From the NCBI GenBank assembly GCA_009733575.1, contig ML769393.1, positions 345,018 through 409,017 of the forward strand: a DNA stretch of 64,000 nt, given 5' to 3'. Source of the DNA: Gymnopus androsaceus JB14 (taxonomy: Eukaryota; Basidiomycota; Agaricomycetes; Agaricales; Omphalotaceae). Shown here piece by piece: positions 1 to 11,612 of this stretch. The number at the start of each line of letters is the position of its first letter. Position 1 is the stretch's first letter. The position numbers were made by a program, and so were the translations under genes. The notes beneath the pieces are model-generated. The model saw only the letters and a list, made by a program, of their open reading frames with translations. It did not search any database and was not told the DNA's origin.

Positions 1-750
1 TCCATTTATGTACAGAATGAATAGGTGAACAACGGTGCATGTCTTTCATAACACTAATAATGATTTGCGACAGCAAGAGCTTGATGAATCTTAACAGGAG
101 CCTCGGGGGTGCGTTGTACGGTGTTGTGATCTTCTTTGAGCTGATGACTGTTCGTGGATTGAATATTATGGAAAGGTAATTCTAGATCATTGACAGAATT
201 CTAGCGATCGTGAATGGTTAATCAGAGACAAGACCATGGCTGATTTATTGAGTCACGTTCTTGCTGTTCTCTCCGCACTCTATCGAAGCCCTATATATTC
301 AAACCTCGCACAATCGTATTAGGCTTCCCCAGATATGCAGGTCTTTCTGGTGCTGGATGCCATGGGAGCTCTGTAGAATTCTGTAGGATTCTTTGGCTCA
401 TACAGGTTTTCCTAATGCGATTGACAGGGAAGTTCATGTCCGACTGCTCAGACGGAGATCCTGGGTAACTGCAGAGATGAAAAATCCCTGGACGGTATGT
501 AGCGCCCGATAGTAAGTCTTCCATTCCATGTGTATAATACTACTGTACTAGGCCATAGGATAGGAGTTCGATGATCAGCTGTCGAAGGGAAACGTAACAT
601 ACTGTGTGTGGAGTCCAGGACACTCGCTCTAAGTATGTCGTCAGATACTAGGATTCGTCACAAAGGTGAACAAATATATTCGAAGTACTGTAAACTGATG
701 TAATTACTGTTAATTGTCCGAAATATATGATAAATGTCCTTCAAGTTGAT
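1..750. other. intergenic, no supported gene
   Basis: Only short open frames without domain signals or splice support are present. The stretch downstream of the secreted-protein stop is probably its 3' UTR followed by spacer. Confidence 0.5.
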
Positions 751-1334
751 TTAAGCCGCTACAATATTCACAGTGATAGCCACCGACTCGGAGAAAGGAA
801 AGAAGCCAGCAGCCTAGTAGGGACGAAGAACGATTAGTATATATGGCTATTTTATGCAATGGAAAAACACTGACCCCTTCACCGAAGCTCGTATGCAAGA
901 AACCTAGAGTAGCATTTCCGTTGATCGAGGGTACCGTAATGGTGAAGTTTTGGAATGCATTAAAATCTTCACCCGGAGAAATCGTAGTGGGACGCTGAGG
1001 ATTGAAACCTCCTGCAAAAAACAGGTACTCGAACGAGGTTTCGGGCGAAGGACAGCTTTCGCTGGTGCATGCGCTCATGCCTAGTCCGATGCCCGCTTCG
1101 GTAGTGGGATCGGAGGGAGTCTATTTGGCAGGAGCGGGAGGAGGGAAGCTATTAGAATTGTGATAGATTATATGTGGATGAATGCACACTTACGGCTCGA
1201 TCAATTCTAACATCGACGCTCTGCCCAGCAACTAAAGTGTCTCCTTCTAAAGGATACGCAAACGAGGCACCCTGGGCGAGAGAGCTGCCTGCAAGGGCAA
1301 GGAGAGCAAGAGCAGAGGATGTGATGGTCTTCAT
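751..1334 (-). CDS. small secreted protein (149 aa, three exons)
   Basis: Spliced by eye: exon 1 1194-1334, intron 1121-1193 (GTAAGT...TAG), exon 2 875-1120, intron 814-874 (GTCAGT...CTAG), exon 3 751-813. All junctions are phase 0 and the joined frame ends in TAA. The product begins MKTITSSALALLALAGSSLA, a clear signal peptide with cleavage expected near residue 20. A roughly 125-residue mature domain follows, with an N-terminal YPLEGDTLVAGQSVDV segment, a CTSESC pair of cysteines, and the hydrophobic beta-rich C-terminus FPFSESVAITVNIVAA. I see no catalytic motif. It resembles small secreted proteins of Agaricomycetes with a single beta-sandwich domain, but I cannot name a family with certainty. 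It is probably extracellular or cell-wall associated. Nothing else lies upstream to the left window edge. Confidence 0.75.
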
Positions 1335-2238
1335 GATGCGAGGCTAATAGGATTGAAACAGGAGAGGAATGAAGAATACCTGTCGGTTAAGTTCGAGTTT
1401 ATATAGTCTGTCAATGTAACCTCCGAGTCATGCTACCTGCTTCTGAAACAGCAAAATTGAAGGAGCGGGATTGAAACGCCTTTATTAAAGATATATAGAA
1501 ATTTGTCATCTCTATTGGCTCTTAGGCACATTTCCTATAGTAGTGGGCCACTGAAGGCGGGAATTTAGTACAAAGCGAGTCGGGGAACACATGCCCGGTA
1601 CAATTAGTGGAGATACAACATAGCCGAGCAGCCTGTATCGGATGGCGGTGATACTGGTCAAGCTTCAACTTGCTTTAAACCACGTACCAAGTATCCGTCC
1701 TTCTTGAACGGACATATGGAAGGATGGAAGGTTACACGGAAGGAAGGAATGAAGATGAGGAATGCCCACGACTGTGGAGCGGGACTTGTCGAGACGGGCC
1801 TGGGTTCACTCCGGAATATGACCACTGGCCTAATTTGAGCTCGTGTCGACCCAAACCCAGCTTGACCGTACTTGTGTCTGGTGCTAGAATGTCTGGTGCT
1901 GGAGGGTCTTCTTCAAGTTGAATTCGGCATGAGGAAAGTTTAATGCCAAGAGAAACGATTCCGGGCCTAGTGCCATTAAGGCTATGAAATCTCCATTTCA
2001 CTTTACCGGATTCCACGTACGGCGATGGTTCAGAGTATGTAGGCAAATTTCAAAGTAGTGACAAATTAAAGTCTTCTCCATAAGTTATGTCCATGAAGAC
2101 CGGTTCCATTCTTTGATGAATAAAACGCAGTATGGATTACTCACTACTAATAGGATGCGGGGTCGGTCGAGGCGGCCACGGTAGTACGGTTGAAAGGGCA
2201 AAGCTGAACATCGCACTACGTGACGCAATAAGCGCCTT
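1335..2238. other. intergenic between secreted protein and NCA2
   Basis: A GGAAGG-rich patch lies near 1715-1755. Opposing short open frames at 1724-2046 overlap each other and show no recognisable domain. The N-terminal exons expected for a full-length NCA2 were looked for here and not found in a readable frame. Confidence 0.4.
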
Positions 2239-4022
2239 ATGTCGTCTTTTTCCCAAAACTTTGTCAAGCCTCTTGCTATCAACTCTAGGCAAGATGACGA
2301 GCAGACACGTATAGACTTTGTGACAGCTTATTCACAGTCGCTGGATGTCACATTGCAACAGGCATTGGAGGCAGAAAGAGAAGCAGAGTGGTGGAGTGAT
2401 ATTGAGAAATCGAGCTGGAATGTTTTCTGGTACCTGTTACAGAGTGAGTTCACTATTACATTCAGTAGTGGATTTGATTTTTACTGTATTATAGCCCTTC
2501 CTTCTCGACTACAAAATACGCTTCAAACGGTCGCCTCGAACTGAGGACAAAATAGCGGCTGCAAAACCTTCCTTCATACTTGCTTGTTTCTTTCCTCATC
2601 TCCAACAAAACCAAAGCCAAATAAAAGTTCCATCTTCTCAGCTACGGCTTCTCCTTCTCGTGCCTTTCTACTACACCCGTCAAGAAATTGCTCTAAAAAG
2701 ACACGAATTATTACGAATCCGTGACGAGCAAGCGCGTGCGTTGGGGTCGCTGGTTTTGCTGAGACCTCAATTTCAGTCATCGACTGACACTTATCATCTC
2801 ACCAAACGTTTACACCAGTCAATTGATCCAAGCAGCAATATAGCTGACATTGCTTTGTTCTCTTCACATACCTTAGCTTCCTCCAAAAACGCGCACAATG
2901 CTTCCCTTCGCACATTGGCCCGTCCTTCCCGTCTTGTTCGCCTTTGGCCTCGATTGTTCTTTGGTCCTCCTTTCGTGCTGTACTCGATACACTCGATATA
3001 TGCCTCCAGAGGCACATTACTTGATCTTTTTCGCGAAAGCAAGGACGTAGTGAAGGGTTTCGTACTCGATTGGTGCATCAAGCCGCTAGTTGGCGTGTTG
3101 GAGACCGTCAAGGCATCCAAGGGCGACGGTACGGGTGCCGGCCTTTTCATATCCAAAGAAGGAGTGCAGGCAGATTTCGACGTACGTATGGTTGTACTTT
3201 TCACTAGTAGTTGTACTGAACATTTCTATCCAGTCCCTCGAACGCATGTCCCTCTCCCTCGCTACCGATCAACTAAACTATACCCCCGCCCAACTCGACG
3301 CTCTCTCAGCGCGTATTCGCCTCGGTGATCTCACCCCCGTCCTAAAGTTATACGAAGAAGACATCAAAAGTCCACTGAAAAGTGCCATAGGCGGAACGTT
3401 GCTGCGAACCTTGTTTATCCAAGTCCAAAAGGCTAAAGTTGACTTGGACCAAGCGCTAGCTGGTATCGACCAGCTGATGAAGTCGCAGGAATTAACGTTT
3501 GCTTTTGTGGGCCTTTCGCCTGCATTGGCGATCGTGTATGTCTTGGGTGGGCTTGTGAGACGGCTTGTGCGCCCTTCGAATACAAGGAGGTATGGAGGGA
3601 AGAAGGAAAGAGAAAGGATGTTTTGGGTTATGAGGAGGGTAGAGAGGCTGCTGGTGCTTGATCCGAGCTCGAGGGATCCCAACGCGAAATACGACAACAA
3701 AGAAGATGGACAACCGTCAGCATTGACCACCGGACTTTTGACGCTTTCCATCAACCAGTTGAGGACATATGCGGAGAGGTATTTACCTTCATCATCGTCA
3801 TCGCCACCATCCCCTTCACCCTCCACTTTTACTCCCTTGCCATTGTATTCCGCCGCCATGTCGTCTTCATCCACAACATCATCCTCCGCCTCTTCCCTCC
3901 GTGAAGCCTTCCTCGAGGACGTCAATGATCTGCAGGATCCCGAGCTAGGTATTGATCAGAAGCAGGCCGTTGTGGAGCGGATGTGGAGGTGTTGGGGTGG
4001 AGTTTTGGGATGGGGGAAGTGA
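2239..4022 (+). CDS. nca2: NCA2-family mitochondrial protein (frame break, short N-terminus)
   Basis: NCA2 (nuclear control of ATPase 2) is a mitochondrial membrane protein that in yeast is needed for expression of the Atp6/Atp8 subunits of ATP synthase. Family hallmarks seen: the EREAEWWSDIEKSSWNVFWY segment, FYYTRQEIALKRHELLRIRD, the central block LLRTLFIQVQKAKVDLDQAL followed by IDQLMKSQELTFAFVGLSPA with a hydrophobic helix, and the C-terminal VERMWRCWGGVLGWGK. Introns: 2444-2494 and 3182-3233. Between about 2505 and 2530, near an AAAA run, the frame must shift by one base to connect the LPSRL exon to the EDKIAAAKPSF exon, so either the assembly carries an extra base or the gene is damaged. 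About 150 N-terminal residues typical of fungal homologues are not seen upstream. A Ser/Pro-rich low-complexity loop sits near the C-terminus. Its tail is duplicated as a relic at 8.07 kb. Confidence 0.8.
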
Positions 4023-5251
4023 ATAGGATTGTGCGGGAACAGGAGGAGGATCAACGTCGAGGGACCAGGGCAAGATATCATTGGGTCAACAGCGCTCGGA
4101 TTATGGTGCAATATTTTCTTTGAACTTTTCCGTAGGCAGCCTCTTGCGAGCTAATATCACAAATGTGCTTTTGGTTTGTTTCCAACATATGGAGTTATCG
4201 GATGTTGATTTCCCCTCGTCCGATACTCCACAAGTTCGTTATTCTCCGTCCTCCGATCCAAGAGTATACACCAGTAAATGGGTAGGTACCGGAGCGCTAA
4301 TTCAAAGTCAACTTGAATTTTAGACGTCTAGAAGGGAAGTCAACTTTTAATTTGCAAGGTTACAGCAATGGTCGCAAGAGGCTTTCGCCGATACCCTTCC
4401 TATGCGTTTGAATGGGTGAAAACGCCCTTCCAGTTTATTATGCTTATCATATACGCTGAACTACATTATTCGTGCCGTGTAATAGCTTTTCTTCCTTCCC
4501 CCCATTCGTGCTAATGCAGGTGATGATATTCTTGCCTGAAGACATTGTGGCAATGACCCTTTCATAGTACACCTTGCCAAGTTACGTCTTCAAGTTATCG
4601 TAACTGGTCGTGCTGACCACCTCGCCGCTCGCCTAGGCACTGATATTTCCAAGTGTAATGTAGCACCTTCGTAACTCCACCATCCTATTCTCTCTTCGAG
4701 CTCTATACAACGTTCTCCATGCACTTCGGACCAAATATCAAAAAAAAAAAAAAAAAAAAACCTACTTCAGATGAGTAAAAAGGTTGACCTAGTCATATCT
4801 CAGGTATTTTGCCCAGCGCCTGTTATAATGATAGTTTGCTAAATGGGCTTCAACTTCACCGATCACAGTCGTAGCACTTCTGTATTAGATCTTTCGCAAG
4901 GCGGCGGTCACGAGCTTGATGAGCTTTACTTATCACAATACTTCCACCGTAGTTCCTCGCTTCAGGACCCACGACAAGGGGATATACTTGAATCACAATG
5001 ATGGTCATGAGTCATGACTTGCCAGTGAACTTGGCGTCCCACCTGAGGGAATGTTCTTTCGACTCGGAAGAGGGATCTTAGCTCTGGTGAAGTTTCCAAA
5101 TGGTTGGTACATTTGTTCCTTATTTTACTACTAGATAGAGAAGTAGCTACCTGGTGGATTCGAAGGACGGGTTGGCCACCAATAATATCCTCTTAAGTAG
5201 TCCACTGATGGATCCCAGGACGTGGCTCCAGTTATTCAAACTATATGTGGT
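4023..5251. other. intergenic, 5' part of duplicated unit A
   Basis: No gene is supported. The segment around 4430-4560 (TGCTTATCATAT through the GAAGACATTGTGG motif) has a diverged copy at about 8447-8570, so this spacer belongs to the tandem duplication. Confidence 0.5.
4740..4760 (+). repeat. 21-nt poly(A) tract
   Basis: An uninterrupted run of 21 A residues in the spacer between NCA2 and repeat-unit gene A. It may be a retroposed poly(A) remnant or simple slippage. No element body could be recognised next to it. Confidence 0.9.
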
Positions 5252-6080
5252 TTACGACAGAGAGCGTAGCAAATGATCGACATCTGCCATGTATGCGTCC
5301 CAATCATCCTGTCTAACAATGGAGGATACATAGTTAGCCAATGGCCTCATCTTCGACCGCTAGAAATACTTACCGTTTTGCTTGGGAACTAGAATCATGA
5401 AACAGAATGTGACTGTACAGACTGTATAGGAGTCCCAGTTCCCATTCCACTTATTTCAGACCCACTGTCTAGTTGAGACCCAAGAAGTTTCAGTTCCGAA
5501 TTTATAATATGAGACCTGCCTGACATACCCGCAGAAGAATTCATTTGATGAGTCCTCAGCTCATTTTCGAGTGAACGCGCATACAAGGCGATTTCAGTGA
5601 GGGTCTTGAGGACCAGCGGGACATCATCTGGAAGTCTATAAGGCATTACAGTTGATATCGACAAAATTTCATTAATTTGAGATTTGGCAAATTCGAAATC
5701 CGGTCTGTCCAAGGCAGGCTTGATTTTTTCATTGAGAGTTTATTTTAATTGTGAAAGAACTCAGGTGAACTCACTGGGGGGGTTGGCGATTGACTCTGAC
5801 TGCCATCTGAAGCACTGAGCATATGTCAAGACATAAATCCCATAAAATATTATCGAAATACGAACACAGGCTCTTTTCCTTTCTTCAGACAAAAAAAAAT
5901 AAGATTAGGCGACAAAGCATTTGAAGAAAGTCGAGTACCTTTCTCGAAGCCGAGATGAAATGAGTGCATTCACTGGGAGAGCCCTATGTAGTTCGAGTTC
6001 ATTGACTGAGACGACCTATCACCAGAATTACGCTCACAAAAGCCCTGCAATTCGAACAGATATTCCCCGGCATTTTGGCG
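5252..6080 (-). CDS. tandem-family gene A, unknown function
   Basis: Unrecognised gene, best-preserved member of a three-copy family. Proposed exons on the minus strand: one starting near 6080 (QNAGEYLFELQGF), then LNALISSRLRE, then CSYFDNILWDLCLDICSVLQ, then a strongly conserved exon around 5540-5710 (PDFEFAKSQINEILSIST... LVLKTLTEIALYARSLENEL), an exon with DSGSEISGMGTG, and a last exon DDWDAYMADVDHLLRSLS ending at the TAA at 5252-5254. Exon borders use GTGAGC/GTACTC/GTGAGT/GTATGT donors shared with the other copies. Relative to copies B and C, copy A carries a +1 shift near 5415 that would end translation early at HSVS. The 5' end is uncertain: an upstream exon near 6380-6435 encoding a basic motif is suggested by copies B and C. 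The product looks soluble, helical and leucine-rich, with no known catalytic signature. Confidence 0.5.
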
Positions 6081-6540
6081 CTGTCACCTTCAGAAACATT
6101 AGGCTTGGTCCAATTCTATTTTTGAAAAGTCTGGAACGTACAGCGAGCTGCAAAGTCAGTCAGTAAGTGTAAACCGGACACGAGTCTATCAGTTTAACTG
6201 ACTCTTTTTACGTCTGCATACTGCAAGGCGAATCATCAGTAAATGTAATCCATGAATTATCAGTTTTACTGACTGTCGCAAGCCCCTACGGAATCGAGTA
6301 TCGATCGTCAGTATGTATCGGCGTGTTTCAAAGAGAAAAATCAGTAGGTACCCCGGAGCCTACGTTGCTTGAGGGACCCATTTCCTGTAGTTTTCTGACG
6401 TCCCGGATCTGGACATTGGGGAGAGAGAGAGAATGCATTTGAGCTTTCCTATGATAAAATCGTATCTCTCTTATACTTCGGTTCTGTATAAGTACTAGTA
6501 GACCGCGTTCCTGCTCATTGCTTTGAAATGGAATCTCGAA
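6081..6540 (-). promoter_or_regulatory. upstream region of gene A with TCAGT palindromes
   Basis: Contains TCAGTTTAACTGA at 6189-6201, a near-perfect palindrome, and TCAGTTTTACTGA at 6260-6272. Further TCAGTA half-sites lie at about 6158, 6231, 6309 and 6340. On the minus strand a TATAAGAG box lies near 6470-6480, about 50 nt before an ATG at about 6434. Equivalent sites stand at the same place in units B and C. Whether this is promoter or a large first intron depends on the true gene start. Confidence 0.4.
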
Positions 6541-8054
6541 ATAGAACTTCGCTTTATATTAGATCTGCTCGGAGCGATAAGTCAGGACTGTCAAACCATC
6601 GACCGGCCAAGTACTTACGCGTACCGTACTAGGGTCAATTCGGCGACGGGATAGAATTGGACGGATTGTAACGAGTAGACAATGTTTCGTGACTTGATGG
6701 GACCGTCATTCGAACTCCACGGAGGGTGGGAAAGGCAGTCTCCAGCTCGTCCTCATTCATAGTCTCTATTTCAAGGTCAATGATTTGAAAGGTAAGGGTA
6801 CTTTCTACTTAAAAAATCGGAGCATACTAGTGGCCGGGATTGAGGACATGAGGTAAGGAGCAGGATGGAGCAGAGGGTTTGTCACGCCGTCTAAAATCCG
6901 TATTAGGATATTGTTCCGAACTACTTGGCTCGTAGTCGCAGACACACTGCAATTTTTCATTCTTGACAAGCTCGGGTCGGTTAAGCTGTTAGCCGACTTA
7001 CTAGCAATAGCGGAACTAGGAGAAGTTGCGAAAGATAACAGCCTCGACGAATAAAAATCTAAGAATATAACGCTTCTCATCGATATCACCATACTGCTGC
7101 CAAAATTTCAACCGAATATCCGAAAAAATCCAGCTAGGAATCGGTGCCTTGGTAAGTTCCAGGTTGGTTCCAGACTATCTACAATTGCAAACATCTTGGT
7201 TGTTCGCCCTTTCAACGACGTTGAAAACTATGGTGCACTGAGTACTAGTCAATTACTATATGTAAGACAGCTAGATTAGAGAATTGCGGTGACAGAGTAC
7301 ATTGCATTTGCAGAGACACACCGAGAAATTAATGGCGACATGTGGAAGCATGAGGAGAGGACTCAGCCGATTTCGCGCCGGCATCGTGAACAGCACTTCC
7401 CTGTCTTTATAAGGCCCGCAGCTTGCTCTGGACTGTCCGATTGTTTCGCCAAGGATTTTATGCTCACATTTGGCTAGATAGCTCTAAAATACACATTGGC
7501 ATGCACGCTTGATGCTCACTTTGTTTCGTGACTGCATTAATTATGTATAATGAAACCACGTAGCTTCAACGAGAGGGATAAAATAGCTCTAGCAGTTCAC
7601 GATAGAGCTCTGTTTTGCTAAAGCATATACAAACTAAATAAATAAGTCTGGCTTTCAACAAATATCCCGCACACCTAGATAAGTCCTACTGATTATCTGG
7701 GGTTTAGGGTATTCTCACCTCTGCGATATTACATAGTAGGAGGTATTATAGAAGAGGATCTAAAATGCAAGCAGATCCGAGGGGGTCCAGGAACGAACAA
7801 AGAGGGGAGGTCCAAATGAAGTGGTAATTACCTTATGCGGGTGTCAAAGCTGTGGATAGCATGTAGGTGTGACGTGACCTGTCACTTCTACCGCGCGAGA
7901 CAGATACAATACAAAGGACTCGAAAGTTAGAACTTCCTAGATGTGCAGATATTTTTCGCTTCGATAGCTGTGTAGGTAACTCCGGCTCTCAAGGTGACTA
8001 CCTACTACTATACCACCTGCGCAAACAGTGATAATTCGTTTTATAGCGTTCTTC
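6541..8054. other. intergenic, tail of unit A and junction to unit B
   Basis: Short open frames at 6805-7092 (minus) and 7289-7477 (plus) show no domain or splice support. The tail at 7130-7260 aligns loosely with 10340-10505 in unit B. Confidence 0.45.
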
Positions 8055-8068
8055 TCGCATTCTTCCCT

Positions 8069-8200
8069 GCCTCCTTCCGTAAAGCCTTCCTCGAGGACGT
8101 CAGCGACCTAAATCGATTCCGAGATAGGCACTGATTGGATACAGGTCGTTGAGCGGATGTGGAGGAGGTGGGCTTTAGGACGGGGGAGGTGAATAGGACT
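8069..8200 (+). pseudogene. nca2: relic of NCA2 3' end
   Basis: Matches the last ~130 bp of the NCA2 gene (3895-4030): the segment coding REAFLEDV-DL, then VERMWR and the stop region GGGGGAGGTGAATAGGA, with several internal deletions that destroy the frame. It marks the left edge of duplicated unit B and shows that the duplication started inside the NCA2 coding region. Confidence 0.8.
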
Positions 8201-8820
8201 GACGGTGTTCTCTTAATTTCTCATAGATAGACTCGAATATACACTGACAATCAATACGTGTTCTTTGGGAGTCATGTTAATGAGAAGCTAGCGAAGAAAT
8301 GAGGATGCTAAATGGGGGGGTGTTGTCGAAAGAAAAATGGACGGAAGATTTGATAGGTTCGATGTATGAACTGCCATCGACTTAAGGAAGGATTCGAGCG
8401 TTAGGCAGCTCGGCGCTTCCTAACATCCATGTAAGTAGTTTTTTCATGCTTATCATATATGTACGCTCATATGATTGGTGCCGTAGAACCTTCCTTCCTT
8501 CTCACCATTCATGCTGATGCAAATTTAATCTCGTCCTAGATGACGATATTCCTTGCCCGAAGACATTGTGGTAAGGAAGGTCCCGGGATCGACTTGAATC
8601 ACAATGATGATCATGACTAGAATGAACTTGGCGCTCTGAGGTAATGTTCTTTCGGCTCGGAAGAGGAGGAGGAAGAGGATACGTTCAAGCTCTCTGGTGA
8701 TGTTTCCAAATGGGCGGTAAATTTGCTCCTTATCAGATAGAGAAATAGCTACCTAGTGGATTCGAAGCATGAACATCTAGCGGATTGGCCACCAATGATA
8801 ATTAAACTAGTACATGTGTT

Positions 8821-9646
8821 CTATGACAGAGAGCGTAGCAATTCATCAACATTTTCCATGTATGTGCCCCAATCATCCTGTCTAATAATGCGGGGATAGT
8901 TAGCTGATTGCCCCAGTTTCGAACATTAGAGACACTTACTGATCCGATGCTCTGGAACTAGAATCATGGAACAGAATGTGCGGCTGCATTGGAACCACAG
9001 TTTCTATCCCACTTATCTCAGACCCATTGTCTATAGTAGTGATCAAATACGAGTCAGAAGATGATGAAAAAGAGATGTGTACCAGCAAAGTAATTCATTT
9101 GATGAGTCCTAAGCTCATTTTCGAGTGAACGCGCATACAAGGCGATTTCAGTGAGGGTCTTGAGGACCAGCGGGACATCATCTGGAAGTCCGTAAGGCTT
9201 TACAGTTGATATCGACAAAATTTCATTAATTTGAGATTTGGCAAATTCGAAATCCGGTCTGTCCGAGTCCCAGGCAAGCTTGACTTTTCATTGAGATTTT
9301 ATTTTGATTGTGAAAGAACTCAGGTGAACTCACTGGCGGGGCTGGCGATTTATTCTGGCGGCTCCTTGAAGCACTGAACATATATCAAGACATGAATCCG
9401 AGTCCATAAAATATCATCGAAATAATACGAACACAGGTTCTTTTCCTTTCTGTAGACAAAAAAATTGAGATTAGGCGACAAATCATTCTAAAGAAGTCGA
9501 GTACCTTTTTCAAAGCCGAGATGAAATGAGTGCATTCACTGGGAGAGCCCTATGTAGTTTAAGTTCATTGACTGAGATGAACTATCACCGAAATTACGCT
9601 CACAAAAGCCCTGCAGCTCGAACAGATATTCCCTGGCATGTTAGCG
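8821..9646 (-). pseudogene. tandem-family gene B, probably degraded
   Basis: Second copy of the family. The core exon is intact (PDFEFAKSQINEILSIST...PLVLKTLTEIALYARSLENEL, about 9120-9265). The exon DNGSEISGIETVVPMQPH continues in frame into FHDSSSRASDQ and then DDWGTYMENVDELLRSLS, ending at the TAG at 8821-8823. This shows the normal C-terminus better than copy A. Defects: a TAA immediately before the HAREYLFELQGF exon at 9640, a one- or two-base frame break near the TGGAC at about 9400, and TGA in the SSRL exon at about 9515. A 5' exon near 9850-9915 reads MFASWSSKNYSHAGSKRRRL, ending in a basic cluster suggestive of nuclear localisation. Confidence 0.5.
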
Positions 9647-10760
9647 CTGTCACCTTTGGGATCATTAGGAAAGTTTATCCTATTTTTGAGAATTTCAGAG
9701 CATACAGCGAACTGGAAGTGGAGTCAGTATATATAAACCGGACATGAATCATTTAGTAATTCAACTGACTCTTTTTACGACGACAAATATCACAAGAACC
9801 TATGGTATTGAGTCAGTGTGTAGAGCCTGTTTAAAGGAGAAACCAGCAGGCACCCCTGAGTCTCCGTCTCTTCGAGCCAGCATGGCTATAGTTTTTTGAT
9901 GACCAGGATGCGAACATTGGCAAACACGCGATAAGTATGTTTGAACTTGTCCTAGGTGTATCTCTCTTATACTTGGGCTCCGTATAACCAGGCCACATTC
10001 ATGCTCTCATTGCTTTGAAGTGGATTCTTGAAATAGAACTTCATTTGACACTAGATCGGAGAGATAACATTGAATGGTTGTCAAACCGCCGGCGCTAAGA
10101 TTGAATATTGACTATTGACGCTTGCTAGCGAACATTGCAGCTTGCAGCCTTCTTTTGCAATTTTTCTTCTTGAAAATCTCTCAGTGACGCTTTTGGCAAG
10201 ATTAACATTAAACCAGATAACGAAGCCAAGATGTAAGAGGAACCATGAAAGCCACTCCCGGAAAGCGAATCTGTCTTGTAGTTCACGAAAAATATTGCTC
10301 GTGAATAAAGCCTAAGAGCCGCGCGCAGACCCTTGAGCACCGTTCTAGTTGGGTTCCAGGTTGATTCTAGTCTCCCCATAAGCAAACTCAAATATACCGA
10401 CGAAGGAGTATTCCAGGCTATCTGTCATCGCATGCCTCTTGGTTGTGCGTCGCCAACAGCGGCGAAAGTTATAGTCCGCTGATAAGTGCTAGTCAATTAT
10501 TACTCTATTGTTCCTTGCAGTCCCTCCGGAGGTTTGCGCGGGGCAAGAGCCATAAATTGATACGACCCACTTAGATCGGAAAGTTTTTGACAGAGATATT
10601 GCATTTTAGAAGGAAAGAAATTGATGGGGCACGAGGAGACTCAAGCGGACTCAGCTTTTCGAGCCTAGTTCGCTCTGGATTGTCCGATTTCTGGCCTACT
10701 TATTGTACAACCGAATAACATTGGGCCAACCACTATATTCTACATTATTTCTACTTATGT

Positions 10761-11612
10761 CTTCATACAGTCATGGAACACACGCCTAATGGAGTCGAGA
10801 CTCGATGTACGTGCCTCAGTCATGCCTGGTGGTCCTGGCATCATGGTCTCAACTGTCTGGTCATCAGTAAAACTCACATTGAGAAACGAGTCCCTACGAG
10901 AAAGTGCCTCGGCTGCTATTAAAAAATCAAAACTACTTCAATCGTTCAACGAGAAAATTTGCGGAGAGCAGGGGGTGTTATCTCCACGCATGGATTACTG
11001 CAGGCGGCACGAACAGTCAAGCTGCTCTCTCGCTCAAACAAGTGTACGCAAGCTCAGCAAAAATAAGTAAATAAAGGAATATTCAAAATTAGAGAATGTT
11101 ATTAAAATTAACTGTACACACCTGGCAGTAACTACTAGTAGTAAATTATTTACTACGTACTAGTTACAATCCTCATTGCCTCCGGCAGTTCCGAGTCAGG
11201 ACCACGCTGTGTATCTATCTATGATATAGTTCTATGACGACAATAATTAGCAAAGCAGCAGTTCGAACGGTAGACGAAGCGTTATCTCTGCGAGCGTTGC
11301 CACTAACATCATGCTCACCATCTTCCGATCTAAGCACATCCTTCTCTCCTCTGTCTTCCTCATTCCCAGATTCATACTTGTGCAAACCATCCGCCTATCC
11401 TTCATTATCTGAGTTGACCAAAACCAGATCCACAACTTTCATCTCTAAGTACAGCCGCATCATTTCAACCGGAATACATGCATTGCAACAAGAGTTGACT
11501 TGTAGTCAACTCCTCCTCGTCCTCGTCGAAAGTGCATAAACATATCACGATCAACTTTGCGTTATTCTGCATTCTCCGAATTTACCAGTTAACTTTTATT
11601 GATCAACTAGTT
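10761..11612. other. spacer between units B and C
   Basis: Two plus-strand open frames (10789-11070 and 11234-11539) show no recognisable domain. A 25-bp exact match to 26436-26460 starts at 11199 (GGACCACGCTGTGTATC...). Confidence 0.4.

Larger units (their letters stand above)
3890..7480. repeat. tandem segmental duplication, unit A
   Basis: First of three diverged direct repeats. It starts in the 3' end of NCA2 and contains gene A (5252-6080), palindromic TCAGT sites (6150-6320), a TATAAG-containing stretch near 6480, and a tail ending with the CTAGTCAATTA motif near 7245. Matching landmarks occur in the same order in unit B (8.07-10.75 kb) and, from the gene onward, in unit C (11.6-13.03 kb). 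Boundaries are approximate. Confidence 0.75.
8055..10760. repeat. tandem segmental duplication, unit B
   Basis: Second direct repeat. Order of landmarks: degraded NCA2 tail (8069-8200), spacer with TGCTTATCATAT (8447), gene B (8821-9646), TCAGT sites (9724-9775), TATAAG stretch near 9965, and the CTAGTCAATTA tail near 10490. It is clearly diverged from unit A by substitutions and small indels, so the duplication is not recent. Confidence 0.75.

Noticed and set aside
3278..3925. Long minus-strand frame with an acidic tract
   Set aside because: Antisense shadow of the NCA2 Ser/Pro-rich loop.
5921..6166. Plus-strand frame conserved between units A (5921-6166) and B (9526-9747)
   Set aside because: It lies antisense to the conserved exons of the minus-strand family, and in unit C the frame is not kept; it is a shadow.
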